A DNA stretch of 64,000 nt from Blautia glucerasea (GTDB lineage: Bacteria; Bacillota; Clostridia; Lachnospirales; Lachnospiraceae). Under the pieces are notes generated by a model. The model did no database searches and had not been told where the DNA came from. It saw only the letters and a program-made list of their open reading frames with translations. A program made the position numbers and the translations under genes. Shown one piece after another: positions 1-9,225 of this stretch; the stretch's first letter is position 1; every line of letters begins with the position of its first letter. The DNA is taken from contig NZ_JAAITU010000005.1 in NCBI RefSeq assembly GCF_013304385.1, forward strand, positions 62,001 through 126,000, written 5' to 3'.

Positions 1-273
1 AGGGATCCTGGTTTTCTTACGAATCCGAACCACCATATCAAAAACCTTGTCTGTTGTTACGCCTCCGCCTAATGCTCTTACATTGGCAGCCTGAATCACA
101 GGCCCTTCTGCTGTTGGATCGGAAAATGGGATCCCAAGCTCGATCAAATCTGCCCCTGCCTCTTCCATTGCATATACGATCTGCTCTGTTACATCAAGGG
201 ATGGATCCCCGCAGGTAACAAAGGGAATAAATGCTTTTCCTTTACCAAATGCTGCTGCTATATTCTTATTCAT
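1..273 (-). CDS. trpA: Tryptophan synthase alpha chain, 5' part only
   Basis: Only the first 91 or so codons are present; the gene runs off the left edge. TrpA cleaves indole-3-glycerol phosphate to indole and passes it to TrpB. The visible part has the family start ([19 protein letters not shown]) and the active-site stretch [14 protein letters not shown], containing the catalytic Glu and Asp. The ATG at 271-273 lies inside the 3' end of trpB, overlapping it by 8 bases, which suggests translational coupling. It is the last visible gene of the trp operon. Confidence 0.95.
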   Translation of the reverse strand, partial: MNKNIAAAFGKGKAFIPFVTCGDPSLDVTEQIVYAMEEAGADLIELGIPFSDPTAEGPVIQAANVRALGGGVTTDKVFDMVVRIRKKTRIP

Positions 274-1450
274 GGATATCCTCCCCTCTGTATCTGGCAA
301 TTGCTGCACAATCCTTATCTCCACGTCCTGAAATCGTGATCACTACACACTGGTCTTTTCTCATGTCCGGTACGATCTTTCTTGCATAGGCCACTGCATG
401 GGCACTTTCAATGGCGGGGATGATGCCCTCGATCCTTGAAAGATATTCAAAAGCATCCACTGCTTCATCATCTGTTACAGGTACATACTGTGCTCTTCCT
501 GTATCATACAGGTGGGCATGCTCAGGTCCGATCCCCGGATAATCCAATCCAGCGGAAATGGAATACACCGGAGCGATCTGTCCATATTCATCCTGGCAGA
601 AATATGACTTCATTCCATGGAAGATCCCCAGTTTTCCTGTTGCAATGGTAGCTGCAGTCTCTGCAGTATGGATGCCCCGGCCTGCTGCCTCGCAGCCGAT
701 CAGCTGTACTTCCTTATCTTCAATAAAATGGTAAAAGGTACCGATTGCATTGGAGCCGCCGCCTACGCAGGCAAGAACAGCATCCGGAAGCTTTCCTTCC
801 TTTTCCAGCATCTGCTCCTTAATTTCTTTGGAGATCACAGCCTGGAAATCACGTACAATGGTAGGGAAAGGATGGGGTCCCATTACAGAGCCAAGTACAT
901 AATGGGTATCTGCGATCCGGTTCGTCCACTCTCTCATGGTTTCAGAAACTGCATCCTTTAAGGTTGCTGTGCCGGAAGTTACAGGATGTACCTTTGCTCC
1001 CAGAAGCTTCATTTTGTATACATTTAATGCCTGTCTTTTGGTATCTTCCTCCCCCATGAAGACTTCACATTCCATCCCCATCAAGGCGGCTGCAGTAGCT
1101 GTGGCCACTCCATGCTGCCCTGCACCTGTTTCTGCGATCACACGGGTTTTTCCCATTTTCTTTGCAAGAAGCACCTGCCCCAGCACATTGTTGATCTTGT
1201 GGGCTCCTGTATGGTTCAGATCCTCTCTTTTCAGATAAACCTTTGCACCACCCAGATCTTCTGTCATATGTGCTGCATAATAAAGTCTGGATGGACGGCC
1301 TGCATATTCATTAAAAAGCTCTGTTAATTCCCTGTTAAATTCCGGGTCATTCTTGTAATGCTCATAGGCCTCTTCCAGCTCCAGTACTGCATTCATCAGT
1401 GTTTCCGGAATGTACTGGCCTCCATGTATTCCAAATCTGCCTTTAGACAT
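266..1450 (-). CDS. trpB: Tryptophan synthase beta chain
   Basis: 394 residues, the normal length for TrpB1. The pyridoxal-phosphate enzyme condenses indole with serine to give tryptophan. The PLP lysine lies in GAHKINN (about residue 85) and the phosphate-binding loop GGGSNAIG is near residue 230. The protein starts [17 protein letters not shown], the usual TrpB N-terminus. It sits between trpF and trpA and overlaps trpA, as expected for subunits of one alpha2-beta2 complex. Confidence 0.98.
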   Translation of the reverse strand: MSKGRFGIHGGQYIPETLMNAVLELEEAYEHYKNDPEFNRELTELFNEYAGRPSRLYYAAHMTEDLGGAKVYLKREDLNHTGAHKINNVLGQVLLAKKMGKTRVIAETGAGQHGVATATAAALMGMECEVFMGEEDTKRQALNVYKMKLLGAKVHPVTSGTATLKDAVSETMREWTNRIADTHYVLGSVMGPHPFPTIVRDFQAVISKEIKEQMLEKEGKLPDAVLACVGGGSNAIGTFYHFIEDKEVQLIGCEAAGRGIHTAETAATIATGKLGIFHGMKSYFCQDEYGQIAPVYSISAGLDYPGIGPEHAHLYDTGRAQYVPVTDDEAVDAFEYLSRIEGIIPAIESAHAVAYARKIVPDMRKDQCVVITISGRGDKDCAAIARYRGEDIHE

Positions 1451-1492
1451 ATTTCTTATCCTCCTGCTTGTATTTCAAAAGTTTTTGCCATT

Positions 1493-2098
1493 TTATAGCT
1501 TTCTCACCAGTTCTACTGCCTGTCTGATCTTTTCAGGATCTTTTTTTCCATTTGTTTCCACACTGCTGCTAAGATCCACAGCCCAGGGGCTTAAGTAATG
1601 CACAGCTTTTTCCAGGTTATCCACTCCAAGTCCTCCTGCAAGAAAATAAGGTCTGGAAATCCCCCCTGCCAGCATCCAGTCAAAGGTTTTCCCAGTGCCT
1701 CCGCTGCCCTGATCCAGAAGGATATAATCTGCGATGCTTGCTTTTTCCTTGGCAATATCTTCTTCCGTTTTTACAGAAAAAGCTTTGATCACCTTTTTTC
1801 CTGTTTCATCCTGCAGCTGCTGGATATAGGCTTCCTCTTCCTGTCCGTGAAGCTGTGCCATCTGGATCACCTTCTGATCTAAAAGGTCAGCCACCAGCAC
1901 AAATGGTGCATTTACAAACACTCCAACTGCACAGATAGAAGGATCCAGCTGACGAATCAGCTTCTTTAACTCATCAGAAGTAATCGATCTTCTGCTTTTA
2001 GGGTATTCAACAATGAATCCGGCAAAATCAGGCTTGCAGCTGTTTACTGCCTGTATATCTTCCATAGTTCTTAAACCACAAATCTTTACTTTTGGCAT
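1493..2098 (-). CDS. trpF: Phosphoribosylanthranilate isomerase
   Basis: 201 residues, standard for a monofunctional TrpF (beta/alpha barrel). It catalyses the Amadori rearrangement of phosphoribosylanthranilate. The N-terminal KICGLRTMEDI carries the catalytic Cys, and the C-terminal phosphate-binding region FLAGGLGVDN is present. Its start overlaps the end of trpC by 13 bases. TrpC and TrpF are separate proteins here, as in Bacillus, rather than fused as in enterics. Confidence 0.97.
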   Translation of the reverse strand: MPKVKICGLRTMEDIQAVNSCKPDFAGFIVEYPKSRRSITSDELKKLIRQLDPSICAVGVFVNAPFVLVADLLDQKVIQMAQLHGQEEEAYIQQLQDETGKKVIKAFSVKTEEDIAKEKASIADYILLDQGSGGTGKTFDWMLAGGISRPYFLAGGLGVDNLEKAVHYLSPWAVDLSSSVETNGKKDPEKIRQAVELVRKL

Positions 2099-2886
2099 AA
2101 GGGGCCCCCGTTTAAGTGTTCCAGTGCCTTTCTTTTATCCGGGCTGCGCATCAGCGTTTCGCCGATCAATACAGCCTGAATATCATTTTCCCGAAGCCTG
2201 TGAATATCTTCGGAGGTACGGATCCCGCTTTCTGATACAAAAACAGCATCAACAGGTGCGATTTTCCGAAGCCGGATACTGTTCCCTGTATCCACCTGAA
2301 AGGTTTTCAGATCCCTGTTATTTACTCCAATGATCTTAGCCCCGCAATCCAAAGCACGGAGAACTTCTTTTTCATCGTGAGCTTCCACCAAAGCATCCAT
2401 ATGAAGCTCCTTTGTCAGCTGATAAAAGTTACGCAGCTTAACATCATCAAGAAGAGAACAGATCAAAAGCACTGCACTGGCTCCCAGTGCCTTTGCCTGA
2501 TAGATCATATATTCATCCACTGTAAAATCCTTGCGAAGTACCGGTATGTTTATTTCTTCTGCGATTTTTTCAAGGTAACCGTTTTGTCCCATAAAATAGA
2601 AAGGCTCTGTAAGGCAGGAAACAGCACTTGCCCCTGCTGCCTCATATTCCTTTGCAATATCAAGCCAGGGAAACTCTGGGGCGATCAGCCCTTTAGATGG
2701 AGAAGCTTTTTTCACTTCACAGATATAAGACATTCCCTGTACTTTAAGTGCCTGTAAAAAACCAGGTTTTTCTTTATTTTCTGTTGTATGCTCTGCCCTA
2801 TTACGCATCTCTTCCAGAGAACACTGTTTCTTTTCTTCCCGGATCCGCTCCTTTGTTTTTTCACCGATTTCCTCTAAAATATTCAT
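2086..2886 (-). CDS. trpC: Indole-3-glycerol phosphate synthase
   Basis: 266 residues, typical of TrpC. It closes the indole ring from CdRP. Visible motifs are CEVKKASPSKG (catalytic lysine region, about residue 55), LRKDFTVDEYMIYQA (second lysine), IGVNNRDLKTF and VSESGI. It lies 16 bases after trpD and overlaps trpF by 13 bases. The alternative of a related barrel enzyme is unlikely given these motifs and the operon context. Confidence 0.97.
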   Translation of the reverse strand: MNILEEIGEKTKERIREEKKQCSLEEMRNRAEHTTENKEKPGFLQALKVQGMSYICEVKKASPSKGLIAPEFPWLDIAKEYEAAGASAVSCLTEPFYFMGQNGYLEKIAEEINIPVLRKDFTVDEYMIYQAKALGASAVLLICSLLDDVKLRNFYQLTKELHMDALVEAHDEKEVLRALDCGAKIIGVNNRDLKTFQVDTGNSIRLRKIAPVDAVFVSESGIRTSEDIHRLRENDIQAVLIGETLMRSPDKRKALEHLNGGPLCQK

Positions 2887-2902
2887 AATTTCCAGTCCCT
2901 TT

Positions 2903-3913
2903 TCAATGGTTAGTTTCGTATATAAATTCTTCCAGCTTCTTTACAGCAGCGCCGCTGTCGATCAGGCTTTCGGCCATCCTTACACCTTCTTCTATGGTTT
3001 TGGCCTTTCCGGTAATATACAGGGATGCACCTGCATTTAAGCATACTGCCTGACGCTTGGGCCCTTTTTCCCTGCCCTCCAGAATATCTCTGGTGATCTG
3101 TGCATTTTCCTCAGGAGTCCCCCCTGCCAGTTCTTCCTTCGCACAGCTGTTATACCCGAACTGCTCCGGCCGGATCTGATAAGACTGGAACCATCCATCA
3201 CGGATCTCGCAGACAGTTGTAGGCGCACTCATGGAAATCTCGTCCAGCTTATCCTGTCCGTATACCACCATACCTTTTACAACACCCAGCTTAGCCATAA
3301 CCTGTGCCAAAGGTTCAACCAATGTTTCATCATAAACACCCATCAGTTCCATATTTGCACCTGCAGGATTGCTTAAAGGACCAAGAATATTAAATACTGT
3401 GCGGATTCCCAATTCCTTTCGGATCGGTGCCACATACTTCATTGCAAAATGATAATTCTGTGCAAACAGGAAGCAGATATTGATCTTTTTCAGGATCCTT
3501 GCACTTTCTTCCGGTGAAACTGTGATCTTTACCCCTAATGCTTCCAGCACATCCGCTGCACCGGATTTGGAAGAAGCTGCCCTGTTTCCGTGTTTTGCCA
3601 CTGGCACACCGCCTGCTGCGATCACCAGGGCTGAGGTAGTGGAAATATTAAAGGAGTTGGCACCGTCTCCGCCAGTTCCTACGATCTCCAGTACATCCAT
3701 ATCATGGAGAAGCTTTACGCAATGAGCACGCATGCCTGCTGCCGATGCAGTGATCTCGTCAATGGTCTCTCCTTTCAGAGACAGGGCTGTAAGATATGCT
3801 GACATCTGTACAGGTGTTGCTTCTCCGCTCATGATCTCATTCATTACCGTTTCTGCTTCCTTATAAGTAAGATCCTCTTTTTTTGATAATTTGATAATCG
3901 CTTCTTTGATCAT
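2903..3913 (-). CDS. trpD: Anthranilate phosphoribosyltransferase
   Basis: 336 residues, the usual length. It joins anthranilate and PRPP. The PRPP-binding glycine loop [17 protein letters not shown] is near residue 80, and [25 protein letters not shown] sequence follows (anthranilate and metal binding). A GGAGG lies 7 bases before the ATG at 3911-3913. It is separate from the glutaminase TrpG, unlike the TrpGD fusion of enterics. Confidence 0.97.
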   Translation of the reverse strand: MIKEAIIKLSKKEDLTYKEAETVMNEIMSGEATPVQMSAYLTALSLKGETIDEITASAAGMRAHCVKLLHDMDVLEIVGTGGDGANSFNISTTSALVIAAGGVPVAKHGNRAASSKSGAADVLEALGVKITVSPEESARILKKINICFLFAQNYHFAMKYVAPIRKELGIRTVFNILGPLSNPAGANMELMGVYDETLVEPLAQVMAKLGVVKGMVVYGQDKLDEISMSAPTTVCEIRDGWFQSYQIRPEQFGYNSCAKEELAGGTPEENAQITRDILEGREKGPKRQAVCLNAGASLYITGKAKTIEEGVRMAESLIDSGAAVKKLEEFIYETNH

Positions 3914-3963
3914 AGTTCATCCTCCTCGTTTTTTTGTCTGATGCTGTCCAGAAAATCTTGTTT

Positions 3964-4536
3964 TTATCTGATGCTGTCCAAAAAGTTTTCAATCATCTTT
4001 TTCCCATCCGGTGTCATCACAGATTCCGGATGAAACTGCACCCCAAACACAGGGTATTTTGTATGTTCCACAGCCATTACTTCCCCATCTTCCGACTTGG
4101 CAGTAACCCTTAATTCTTCTGGAAGGGTTTCTTCTTTTGCTGCCAGGGAGTGGTATCTGGCTGCCTTAAATACTTCAGGAAGTCCTGCGAACAAACGGTT
4201 CTCACAGGTCTGGATAATCTCTTTTTGTTTCCCATGCATCAATTCTTTTGCATAGGTTACAGTTCCTCCAAAGGCCTGACAAATGGCCTGATGCCCCAGA
4301 CAAACACCCAGGATCGGGATTTTTCTTCCACAAGTACGGATCACCTCCACACATACTCCTGCATCCTCCGGTCTTCCGGGCCCCGGGGAAAGAACAATGG
4401 CCTCTGGCTTCATTTTCATGATTTCATCTACTGTGTATTCATCATTTCTGATCACCTTAATATCACTGTTTGCAGAGCCGATCAGCTGGTATAAATTATA
4501 AGAAAAGCTGTCATAATTATCGATCAACAGGATCAT
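3964..4536 (-). CDS. trpG: Anthranilate synthase glutaminase subunit
   Basis: 190 residues, a stand-alone class I glutamine amidotransferase. It supplies ammonia to TrpE. The nucleophile Cys is in GVCLGHQAI (about residue 79) and the His-Glu pair is in QFHPESV (about residue 168). The start overlaps the trpE stop in an ATGA arrangement. Similar PabA proteins can serve both tryptophan and folate synthesis; a dual role is possible because no separate pab genes are visible here. Confidence 0.95.
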   Translation of the reverse strand: MILLIDNYDSFSYNLYQLIGSANSDIKVIRNDEYTVDEIMKMKPEAIVLSPGPGRPEDAGVCVEVIRTCGRKIPILGVCLGHQAICQAFGGTVTYAKELMHGKQKEIIQTCENRLFAGLPEVFKAARYHSLAAKEETLPEELRVTAKSEDGEVMAVEHTKYPVFGVQFHPESVMTPDGKKMIENFLDSIR

Positions 4537-6020
4537 TGGATTCCCTCCTCTGCCTGGGCAAGTGCACGAACCACCGCTTTTGCCTTATTTTTACATTCCA
4601 TAAATTCCTTTTCAGGTACACTGTCTGCCACGATTCCTGCACCAGATCGGATACAGATCTCGCCATTCTTTTTATACACAAGACGGATGGCAATACATAC
4701 ATCCAGATTTCCTGTAAAGTCCATATATCCGATGGCACCCCCATAAATACCACGTTTACTTTTTTCCAGTTCATCAATGATCTGACAGGCGCGAAATTTA
4801 GGTGCGCCGGAAAGAGTTCCTGCTGGAAGAATGGCATCCACTGCATTCACTGCATCTTTGTCATCCCGGATCTGCCCGATCACAGTAGACCCCAGATGCA
4901 TCACACAGGAATACCGCTCTACATCCAGGTATTTTTCCACCTGTACAGTTCCGATCTTACTAATCTTTCCGATATCGTTTCTTCCCAGATCCACCAGCAT
5001 ATTATGCTCAGCCAGTTCTTTTTCATCTTTCAGAAGTTCTGCCTCCAATGCCAGATCTTCTTCCCTGTCCTTCCCTCTTGGCCTGGTTCCGGCTAACGGG
5101 AAAGTACTAAGCTTGCCCTGATCCAGCTTCACCAGAGTTTCCGGAGATGCACCTGCGATCTCAATGTCGTCACTGGAAAAATAGAACATATAAGGAGATG
5201 GATTGGTTGCCCGCAGCACGCGATAAGTATCAAACAGACTTCCTTCTGCCTTTGCCCTCATAGGATTGGACAGCACCACCTGGAAAATATCTCCTTCTTT
5301 AATATACTGCTTTGCTCTTTCTACGATCTGACAATATTCTTTTTCCGGAAGTTCAGGCTGGATTTCTGACAGCAAATGAATAGGAGGAAATTCCATTTTA
5401 TCTTCCTTTTTGATCAGATCTGCCATGTCCTGCAGCTTCTTTTGGGCTTCCTGATAAGAAATATCTATATTTTCTGTTTTTACCCCTGTGATAAGAAGCA
5501 GCTTTTGTCTGTAATGATCAAAGGCGATCACCTGGTCAAAAAGCATCAGGTCCATATCCCTGAAATCCTGCTGTCCTTTAGATCCCAGCTTCAGTTTCGG
5601 TTCACTGTATCGGATATAGTCATAAGAAAAATATCCAACCAGGCCGCCGGTAAATGTAGGAAGGCCTTCTACTTTAGGACTTTTGTACTGATCCAGTACC
5701 TGACGCAGGGTTTCTCCAGGATGAGTTACATGACAGATCTTCTCTTCCTGATTTCCGTTTTCTCCGGTATTCCGGATCTTCATTTCACCCTCACAGCAGG
5801 TAATTTCCATCACCGGGTCATATCCAAGAAATGAATATCTGCCCCATGCTTCACTTTGGCTTGCACTTTCCAACAGATAGCAGTGATGGCTTGCTTTTTT
5901 CAACATGCGCATCACTTCCACAGGTGTATACTTATCGGAAAATAATTCCCTGCATACCGGAATCCTTTTGTAGTCTCCCTGTGATGCCAGTTGTTTTACA
6001 GTTTCTAATGATGGGTACAT
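4533..6020 (-). CDS. trpE: Anthranilate synthase component I
   Basis: 495 residues. It makes anthranilate from chorismate and ammonia. The N-terminal LLESASQ motif near residue 50 is the tryptophan feedback site seen in TrpE. The C-terminal chorismate-binding domain includes DIFQVVLSNP, GASPETLVKL, PLAGTRPRG, LVDLGRNDIG, ILPAGTLSGAPK and IRSGAGIVADS. It is the first gene of the operon, 80 bases downstream of the T-box terminator, and has a clear AGGAGG before its ATG. Confidence 0.98.
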   Translation of the reverse strand: MYPSLETVKQLASQGDYKRIPVCRELFSDKYTPVEVMRMLKKASHHCYLLESASQSEAWGRYSFLGYDPVMEITCCEGEMKIRNTGENGNQEEKICHVTHPGETLRQVLDQYKSPKVEGLPTFTGGLVGYFSYDYIRYSEPKLKLGSKGQQDFRDMDLMLFDQVIAFDHYRQKLLLITGVKTENIDISYQEAQKKLQDMADLIKKEDKMEFPPIHLLSEIQPELPEKEYCQIVERAKQYIKEGDIFQVVLSNPMRAKAEGSLFDTYRVLRATNPSPYMFYFSSDDIEIAGASPETLVKLDQGKLSTFPLAGTRPRGKDREEDLALEAELLKDEKELAEHNMLVDLGRNDIGKISKIGTVQVEKYLDVERYSCVMHLGSTVIGQIRDDKDAVNAVDAILPAGTLSGAPKFRACQIIDELEKSKRGIYGGAIGYMDFTGNLDVCIAIRLVYKKNGEICIRSGAGIVADSVPEKEFMECKNKAKAVVRALAQAEEGIQ

Positions 6021-6100
6021 AGGAACACCTCCTGATCAGTTTTTGATTATGTGAATATCATCTGACAGCTCTGTCTGAAGGTATGTTTTCAGATATTTAT

Positions 6101-6380
6101 ATAAATAAAAAACGCCCTTGACAGAATCTGCTTCTGTCAAGGACGAGTATCATTCACCCGCGGTGCCACCTTGATTTACGGACGGACCGTACACTTTGAG
6201 GAATACTATCATATTCCTGGCAACTGACGTATGCCTTCACGTCACAGAATACTTGGCCATTAATAAATGCCTTTCCCTGTGCCCTCTGCGGTCCATTTAA
6301 CAGCCTGCATTCCACCCGGCTCTCACCTTCCCGGACTCTCTGTGCGCGCTGAGCTGTTTTTATCTCCGCTTCAACGGTTT
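6101..6380 (-). promoter_or_regulatory. T-box riboswitch, tryptophan-type
   Basis: Read on the minus strand, the leader contains the T-box core AAGGTGGCACCGCGG (complement of 6158-6172). It is followed by an intrinsic terminator with an 11-bp stem (6116-6126 with 6132-6142) and a run of Us. Stem I lies upstream, and in its specifier region the bases read UGG followed by ACC (complement of 6290-6295). UGG is the tryptophan codon. T-boxes sense uncharged tRNA, here presumably tRNA-Trp, and open transcription into trpE. Confidence 0.93.
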
Positions 6381-6402
6381 ATCTTGTTAAATTATTTTTT
6401 AT

Positions 6403-6431
6403 AAATTACCATGTTTTTGTTTCATTGTCAA
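6403..6431 (-). promoter_or_regulatory. Promoter of the trp operon
   Basis: On the minus strand a perfect -35 TTGACA (complement of 6426-6431) and a -10 TAATTT (6403-6408) are separated by 17 bases. Transcription would start about 10 bases on and enter the T-box leader directly. It is squeezed between the end of the dehydrogenase gene (6449) and stem I. Confidence 0.8.
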
Positions 6432-6448
6432 GCATTTTGTTTCATTTT

Positions 6449-7510
6449 TCATTTAATTTTTACAACGGCTTTCACAAGATCTGTCTTGTTATGCACAGCT
6501 TCATCATAAGCATCCTGAATGTGCTCCAGATCAAACTCATGAGTAACAATACTCTTAACATTGATAGCACCGCTGGATACAGCTGCAATTGCTTTCGGAT
6601 AAATATTCTTATAACGGAATACGGACTTGATAGTAATTTCCTTATCCATGATCTGTGCAAAATTAAAGCTGATCTCTTCCTGTGCGGAAATACCTACCAA
6701 CGTAATAGTGCCACCTCTTCTTACAATAAACGGAGTCTGTGCTATGGTTACTGGTGAACCAGCAGTCTCAAATACCACATCAGCACCACGGCCATTTGTA
6801 AGCTCACGGATCTTTGCCAGTGCATCCTCCTTGCCACTGTTTATAACTGCAGTGGCACCAAGCTCCATAGCCTTATCCAGACGTGCCTGCACCAGATCTG
6901 CAACGATGATCTTACCGGCGCCGTGCGCCTTACATGCAAGCAGTGTTACAAGTCCGATACATCCTGATCCCAGGATCACTACAGTGTCTCCTGTACCTAC
7001 TGCCCCCTGCTCTGCCGCATAAAATCCTACAGATAATGGCTCGATCAATGCGCCTTCCTTTGTAGAAACGTTATCAGGAAGCTTAAAGCACATATCCTCA
7101 GGAAATGCCATATATTCTTCATTACATCCCTGTACTGGTGGCGTTGCAAGAAAAACCACATCCGGACATAGATTATAATGGCCAGATTTACAGAATTCAC
7201 ATTTTCCGCAGGTGATACCCGGTTCAAGTGCCACCTTGTCTCCTACTTTCAGGCTGGTAACATCCTTACCGATTTTTGCAATGGTTCCTGCACATTCATG
7301 TCCAAGCATGTAATCCTGGGAAAGATCTACCTTGTAAGCACCACAGCAGCCATTATGGTAATAATGTACATCAGATCCACAGATTCCCACATACTCTAGC
7401 GATACAAGAACTTCTTTATCTCCGATCTCCGGTACTGGAATCTCTTTTACAATCATCTTGTCTGTGCCTCTCATAAAAGCACCTTTCTGCATCATTTTTA
7501 CATGACTCAT
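6449..7510 (-). CDS. Zinc-dependent polyol dehydrogenase (sorbitol/xylitol/L-iditol type)
   Basis: 353 residues, medium-chain dehydrogenase family. The catalytic zinc ligands are in VGICGSDVHYYH and LGHECAG. A four-cysteine structural zinc lobe is present (CGKCEFCKSGHYNLC), and the Rossmann loop VILGSGCIGL is near residue 175. The YHNGCCGAYKV and FLATPPVQGC segments resemble sorbitol/xylitol dehydrogenases, which oxidise polyols to ketoses with NAD. It is divergent from a ROK repressor, which probably controls it. The start is supported by AAGGGGG 8 bases upstream. The exact polyol is not determinable. Confidence 0.85.
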   Translation of the reverse strand: MSHVKMMQKGAFMRGTDKMIVKEIPVPEIGDKEVLVSLEYVGICGSDVHYYHNGCCGAYKVDLSQDYMLGHECAGTIAKIGKDVTSLKVGDKVALEPGITCGKCEFCKSGHYNLCPDVVFLATPPVQGCNEEYMAFPEDMCFKLPDNVSTKEGALIEPLSVGFYAAEQGAVGTGDTVVILGSGCIGLVTLLACKAHGAGKIIVADLVQARLDKAMELGATAVINSGKEDALAKIRELTNGRGADVVFETAGSPVTIAQTPFIVRRGGTITLVGISAQEEISFNFAQIMDKEITIKSVFRYKNIYPKAIAAVSSGAINVKSIVTHEFDLEHIQDAYDEAVHNKTDLVKAVVKIK

Positions 7511-7540
7511 ATGTAAAACCCCCTTTTGCTTTTTAATAAA

Positions 7541-7569
7541 AGTATAGTATCGGCTCGCACTTATGTCAA
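7541..7569 (-). promoter_or_regulatory. Promoter of the polyol dehydrogenase
   Basis: Minus-strand -35 TTGACA (complement of 7564-7569) and -10 TATACT (7541-7546), spaced exactly 17 bases. This is near the consensus for the housekeeping sigma factor, so expression is probably limited by a repressor. Confidence 0.82.
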
Positions 7570-7602
7570 TAGTTTTATATAAGTTTTTTCTATTTATAAG
7601 AT

Positions 7603-7645
7603 TATTTTCGTATTCTGTCTTAATATCTAAGTATTTTCGTATTCT
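7603..7645. promoter_or_regulatory. Paired 14-bp direct repeats, candidate operator of the ROK regulator
   Basis: The sequence TATTTTCGTATTCT occurs exactly at 7603-7616 and again at 7632-7645, 29 bases apart, in the shared intergenic region between the dehydrogenase and the ROK gene. It lies upstream of the dehydrogenase -35 and roughly 150 bases before the ROK start. Binding by the ROK protein is inferred from position only. Confidence 0.55.
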
Positions 7646-7792
7646 TTTATAATTATTTTAATAAAAGTTTTTATTTAAGTTCTGGATTTTAAATATTATA
7701 AATGGTATAATGATGAAAATACAAAAGATCTGATTTGCCTATGGCTGCATAACTATGGACACAGGATCTGTTGTTAAAAAAGGAGTAAAACA

Positions 7793-8926
7793 ATGGACGA
7801 ATACCTGGCAAAATCAAAAACCTCCGGGGATATTTACCGATTATTATATTATGGAGCATCCTGTTCCAGGCAGGAGATTTCCCAGACTCTAGATATCAGT
7901 CTTCCCACCACTACCCGCTGTCTGAACAGCCTGTGCAATGCAGGGCTTGTAAAAAGTGCAGGAGAATCCCAGTCTACAGGTGGAAGAAAGGCAACCCTTT
8001 ATGAATACGTTCCTCAAGCAAGATATGCAGCCGGAATTGACATCACTAGGAACCATCTTTCCATTGTTCTGGTAGATCTTGGCCTGAACATTCTGGATAC
8101 CAGACGTCTGCGTATTCCCTTTGAAGCAAGCGATCAGTATTTTTCAACTCTTGCTAGGGAATACGAAGATATGATCTCCCAGAATCTTCCTGACCGTTCC
8201 TGTCTTCTTGGCACCGGGATCTCTGTACCAGTGCTGTTAGGGGATGACCACAAAACTATCAATTACGCTACCGTAATCCCTCTTCCATTTAATATTTACA
8301 GTATTTTGTCCAGCTATATCCATGAGCCTTTTCTTTTTTTCAATGACTCCAATTCTGCAGGACTTGCAGAAAGCTGGCGTGGGCATTATACCAGTTCCCT
8401 GATCTATCTTTCCCTTTCCAGCAGCGTAGGCGGTGCTTATATAAATGGACGGACTTTATACACAGGGGATCACAACCGGGGATGTGAATTTGGTCACATG
8501 GCCCTTATCCCTCATGGTAAGAAATGTTACTGTGGCAGTTATGGCTGTCTTGACGCTTATTGTACAGCAAACGCCCTTACAGATTTTACAGATGGGAATT
8601 TAAAAGAATTTTTTGATATCCTGAAAACAGGTAATAATCAGGGAATCAGAAATGTTTTCGACAGCTACCTGGACTATCTGGCTATTGCCGTAAATAATCT
8701 TAGAATGTGCTTTGACTGTAATATTATCCTTGGTGGTAATGTAGGTGCTTATATGGCTGATTACCTGGATCTGTTCCGCAAAAAAGCCATAAAGCTGAAT
8801 CCTTTTGAAAATGATGGAAGCTTTATCCATGCCTGCCATTATCGTACAGAAGCATCAGCTGTAGGCGCAGCCATTTATTATATTGACCAGTTTGTAAAAA
8901 ACTTCCCATATGAAATGCAAGGATGA
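7793..8926 (+). CDS. ROK-family transcriptional regulator
   Basis: 377 residues. An N-terminal winged helix-turn-helix (about residues 10-65, including SRQEISQTLDISLPTTTRCL) is followed by a ROK sugar-kinase-like domain with NDSNSAGLAE. The ROK zinc motif GHMALIPHGKKCYCGSYGC is near residue 238. In this family it resembles XylR/NagC repressors, which release DNA on binding a sugar. It is divergent from a polyol dehydrogenase, its likely target. Its start has a good AAGGAG about 9 bases upstream. Confidence 0.9.
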   Translation: MDEYLAKSKTSGDIYRLLYYGASCSRQEISQTLDISLPTTTRCLNSLCNAGLVKSAGESQSTGGRKATLYEYVPQARYAAGIDITRNHLSIVLVDLGLNILDTRRLRIPFEASDQYFSTLAREYEDMISQNLPDRSCLLGTGISVPVLLGDDHKTINYATVIPLPFNIYSILSSYIHEPFLFFNDSNSAGLAESWRGHYTSSLIYLSLSSSVGGAYINGRTLYTGDHNRGCEFGHMALIPHGKKCYCGSYGCLDAYCTANALTDFTDGNLKEFFDILKTGNNQGIRNVFDSYLDYLAIAVNNLRMCFDCNIILGGNVGAYMADYLDLFRKKAIKLNPFENDGSFIHACHYRTEASAVGAAIYYIDQFVKNFPYEMQG

Positions 8927-9000
8927 TACCAGGGTCAAAAGGCCTTTCATCCACATGAGTTTGCTCATAAGTGGATGAAAGACCTTGTAACACTGGTATC
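8925..9000. repeat. 76-bp nested inverted repeat overlapping the ROK stop codon
   Basis: GATACCAG at 8925-8932 pairs with CTGGTATC at 8993-9000. Inside, AAGG-CTTTCATCCAC (8939-8954) pairs with GTGGATGAAAG-CCTT (8971-8986), and the tip is ATGAG/CTCAT. No U-tract follows on either strand, so it is not a standard intrinsic terminator, although it may still end or stabilise the ROK transcript. Confidence 0.7.
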
Positions 9001-9009
9001 CTATAAAGC

Positions 9010-9041
9010 AAAAAAAACTGCAGATACACATGATCTGCAGT
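9010..9041 (-). terminator. Intrinsic terminator of the tRNA-Val/Met/Met operon
   Basis: On the minus strand the 9-bp stem ACTGCAGAT/ATCTGCAGT (9017-9041) is followed by eight Us (complement of 9010-9017), just after the last tRNA-Met. Confidence 0.85.
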
Positions 9042-9051
9042 TCTCGTATAG

Positions 9052-9125
9052 TAGCGAGAGGGGGATTTGAACCCTCGACACCACGGGTATGAACCGTGTG
9101 CTCTAGCCAACTGAGCTATCTCGCC
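9052..9125 (-). tRNA. tRNA-Met (CAT), copy 2
   Basis: A 74-nt cloverleaf: acceptor GGCGAGA/TCTCGCT with discriminator A, D-arm AGCTCAGTTGGC, anticodon loop TTCATAC and T-arm GGGTTCAAATCCC. The anticodon is CAT. CCA is not encoded. Identical to the gene at 9152-9225, exactly 100 bases away. It reads as an elongator tRNA because the first acceptor pair is a normal G-C; tRNA-Ile2, which also carries CAT in DNA, cannot be excluded by eye. Confidence 0.93.
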
Positions 9126-9151
9126 ATATAAAATTGTTGGTACATCACAAG

Positions 9152-9225
9152 TAGCGAGAGGGGGATTTGAACCCTCGACACCACGGGTATGAACCGTGTG
9201 CTCTAGCCAACTGAGCTATCTCGCC
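9152..9225 (-). tRNA. tRNA-Met (CAT), copy 1
   Basis: Same 74 nt as the copy at 9052-9125, with the same cloverleaf and CAT anticodon. It lies between tRNA-Val and the second copy and is presumably cotranscribed from the promoter at 9364-9393. The 26-base spacer between copies differs from other flanks, consistent with a tandem duplication. Confidence 0.93.

Noticed and set aside
6021-6448. Leader-peptide attenuation of the trp operon
   Set aside because: No short frame with tandem Trp codons was seen, and the T-box core and terminator explain the leader.
8823-9110. A 95-codon frame over the ROK end and tRNA-Met
   Set aside because: It runs through a tRNA gene and a terminator, so it cannot be a protein gene.
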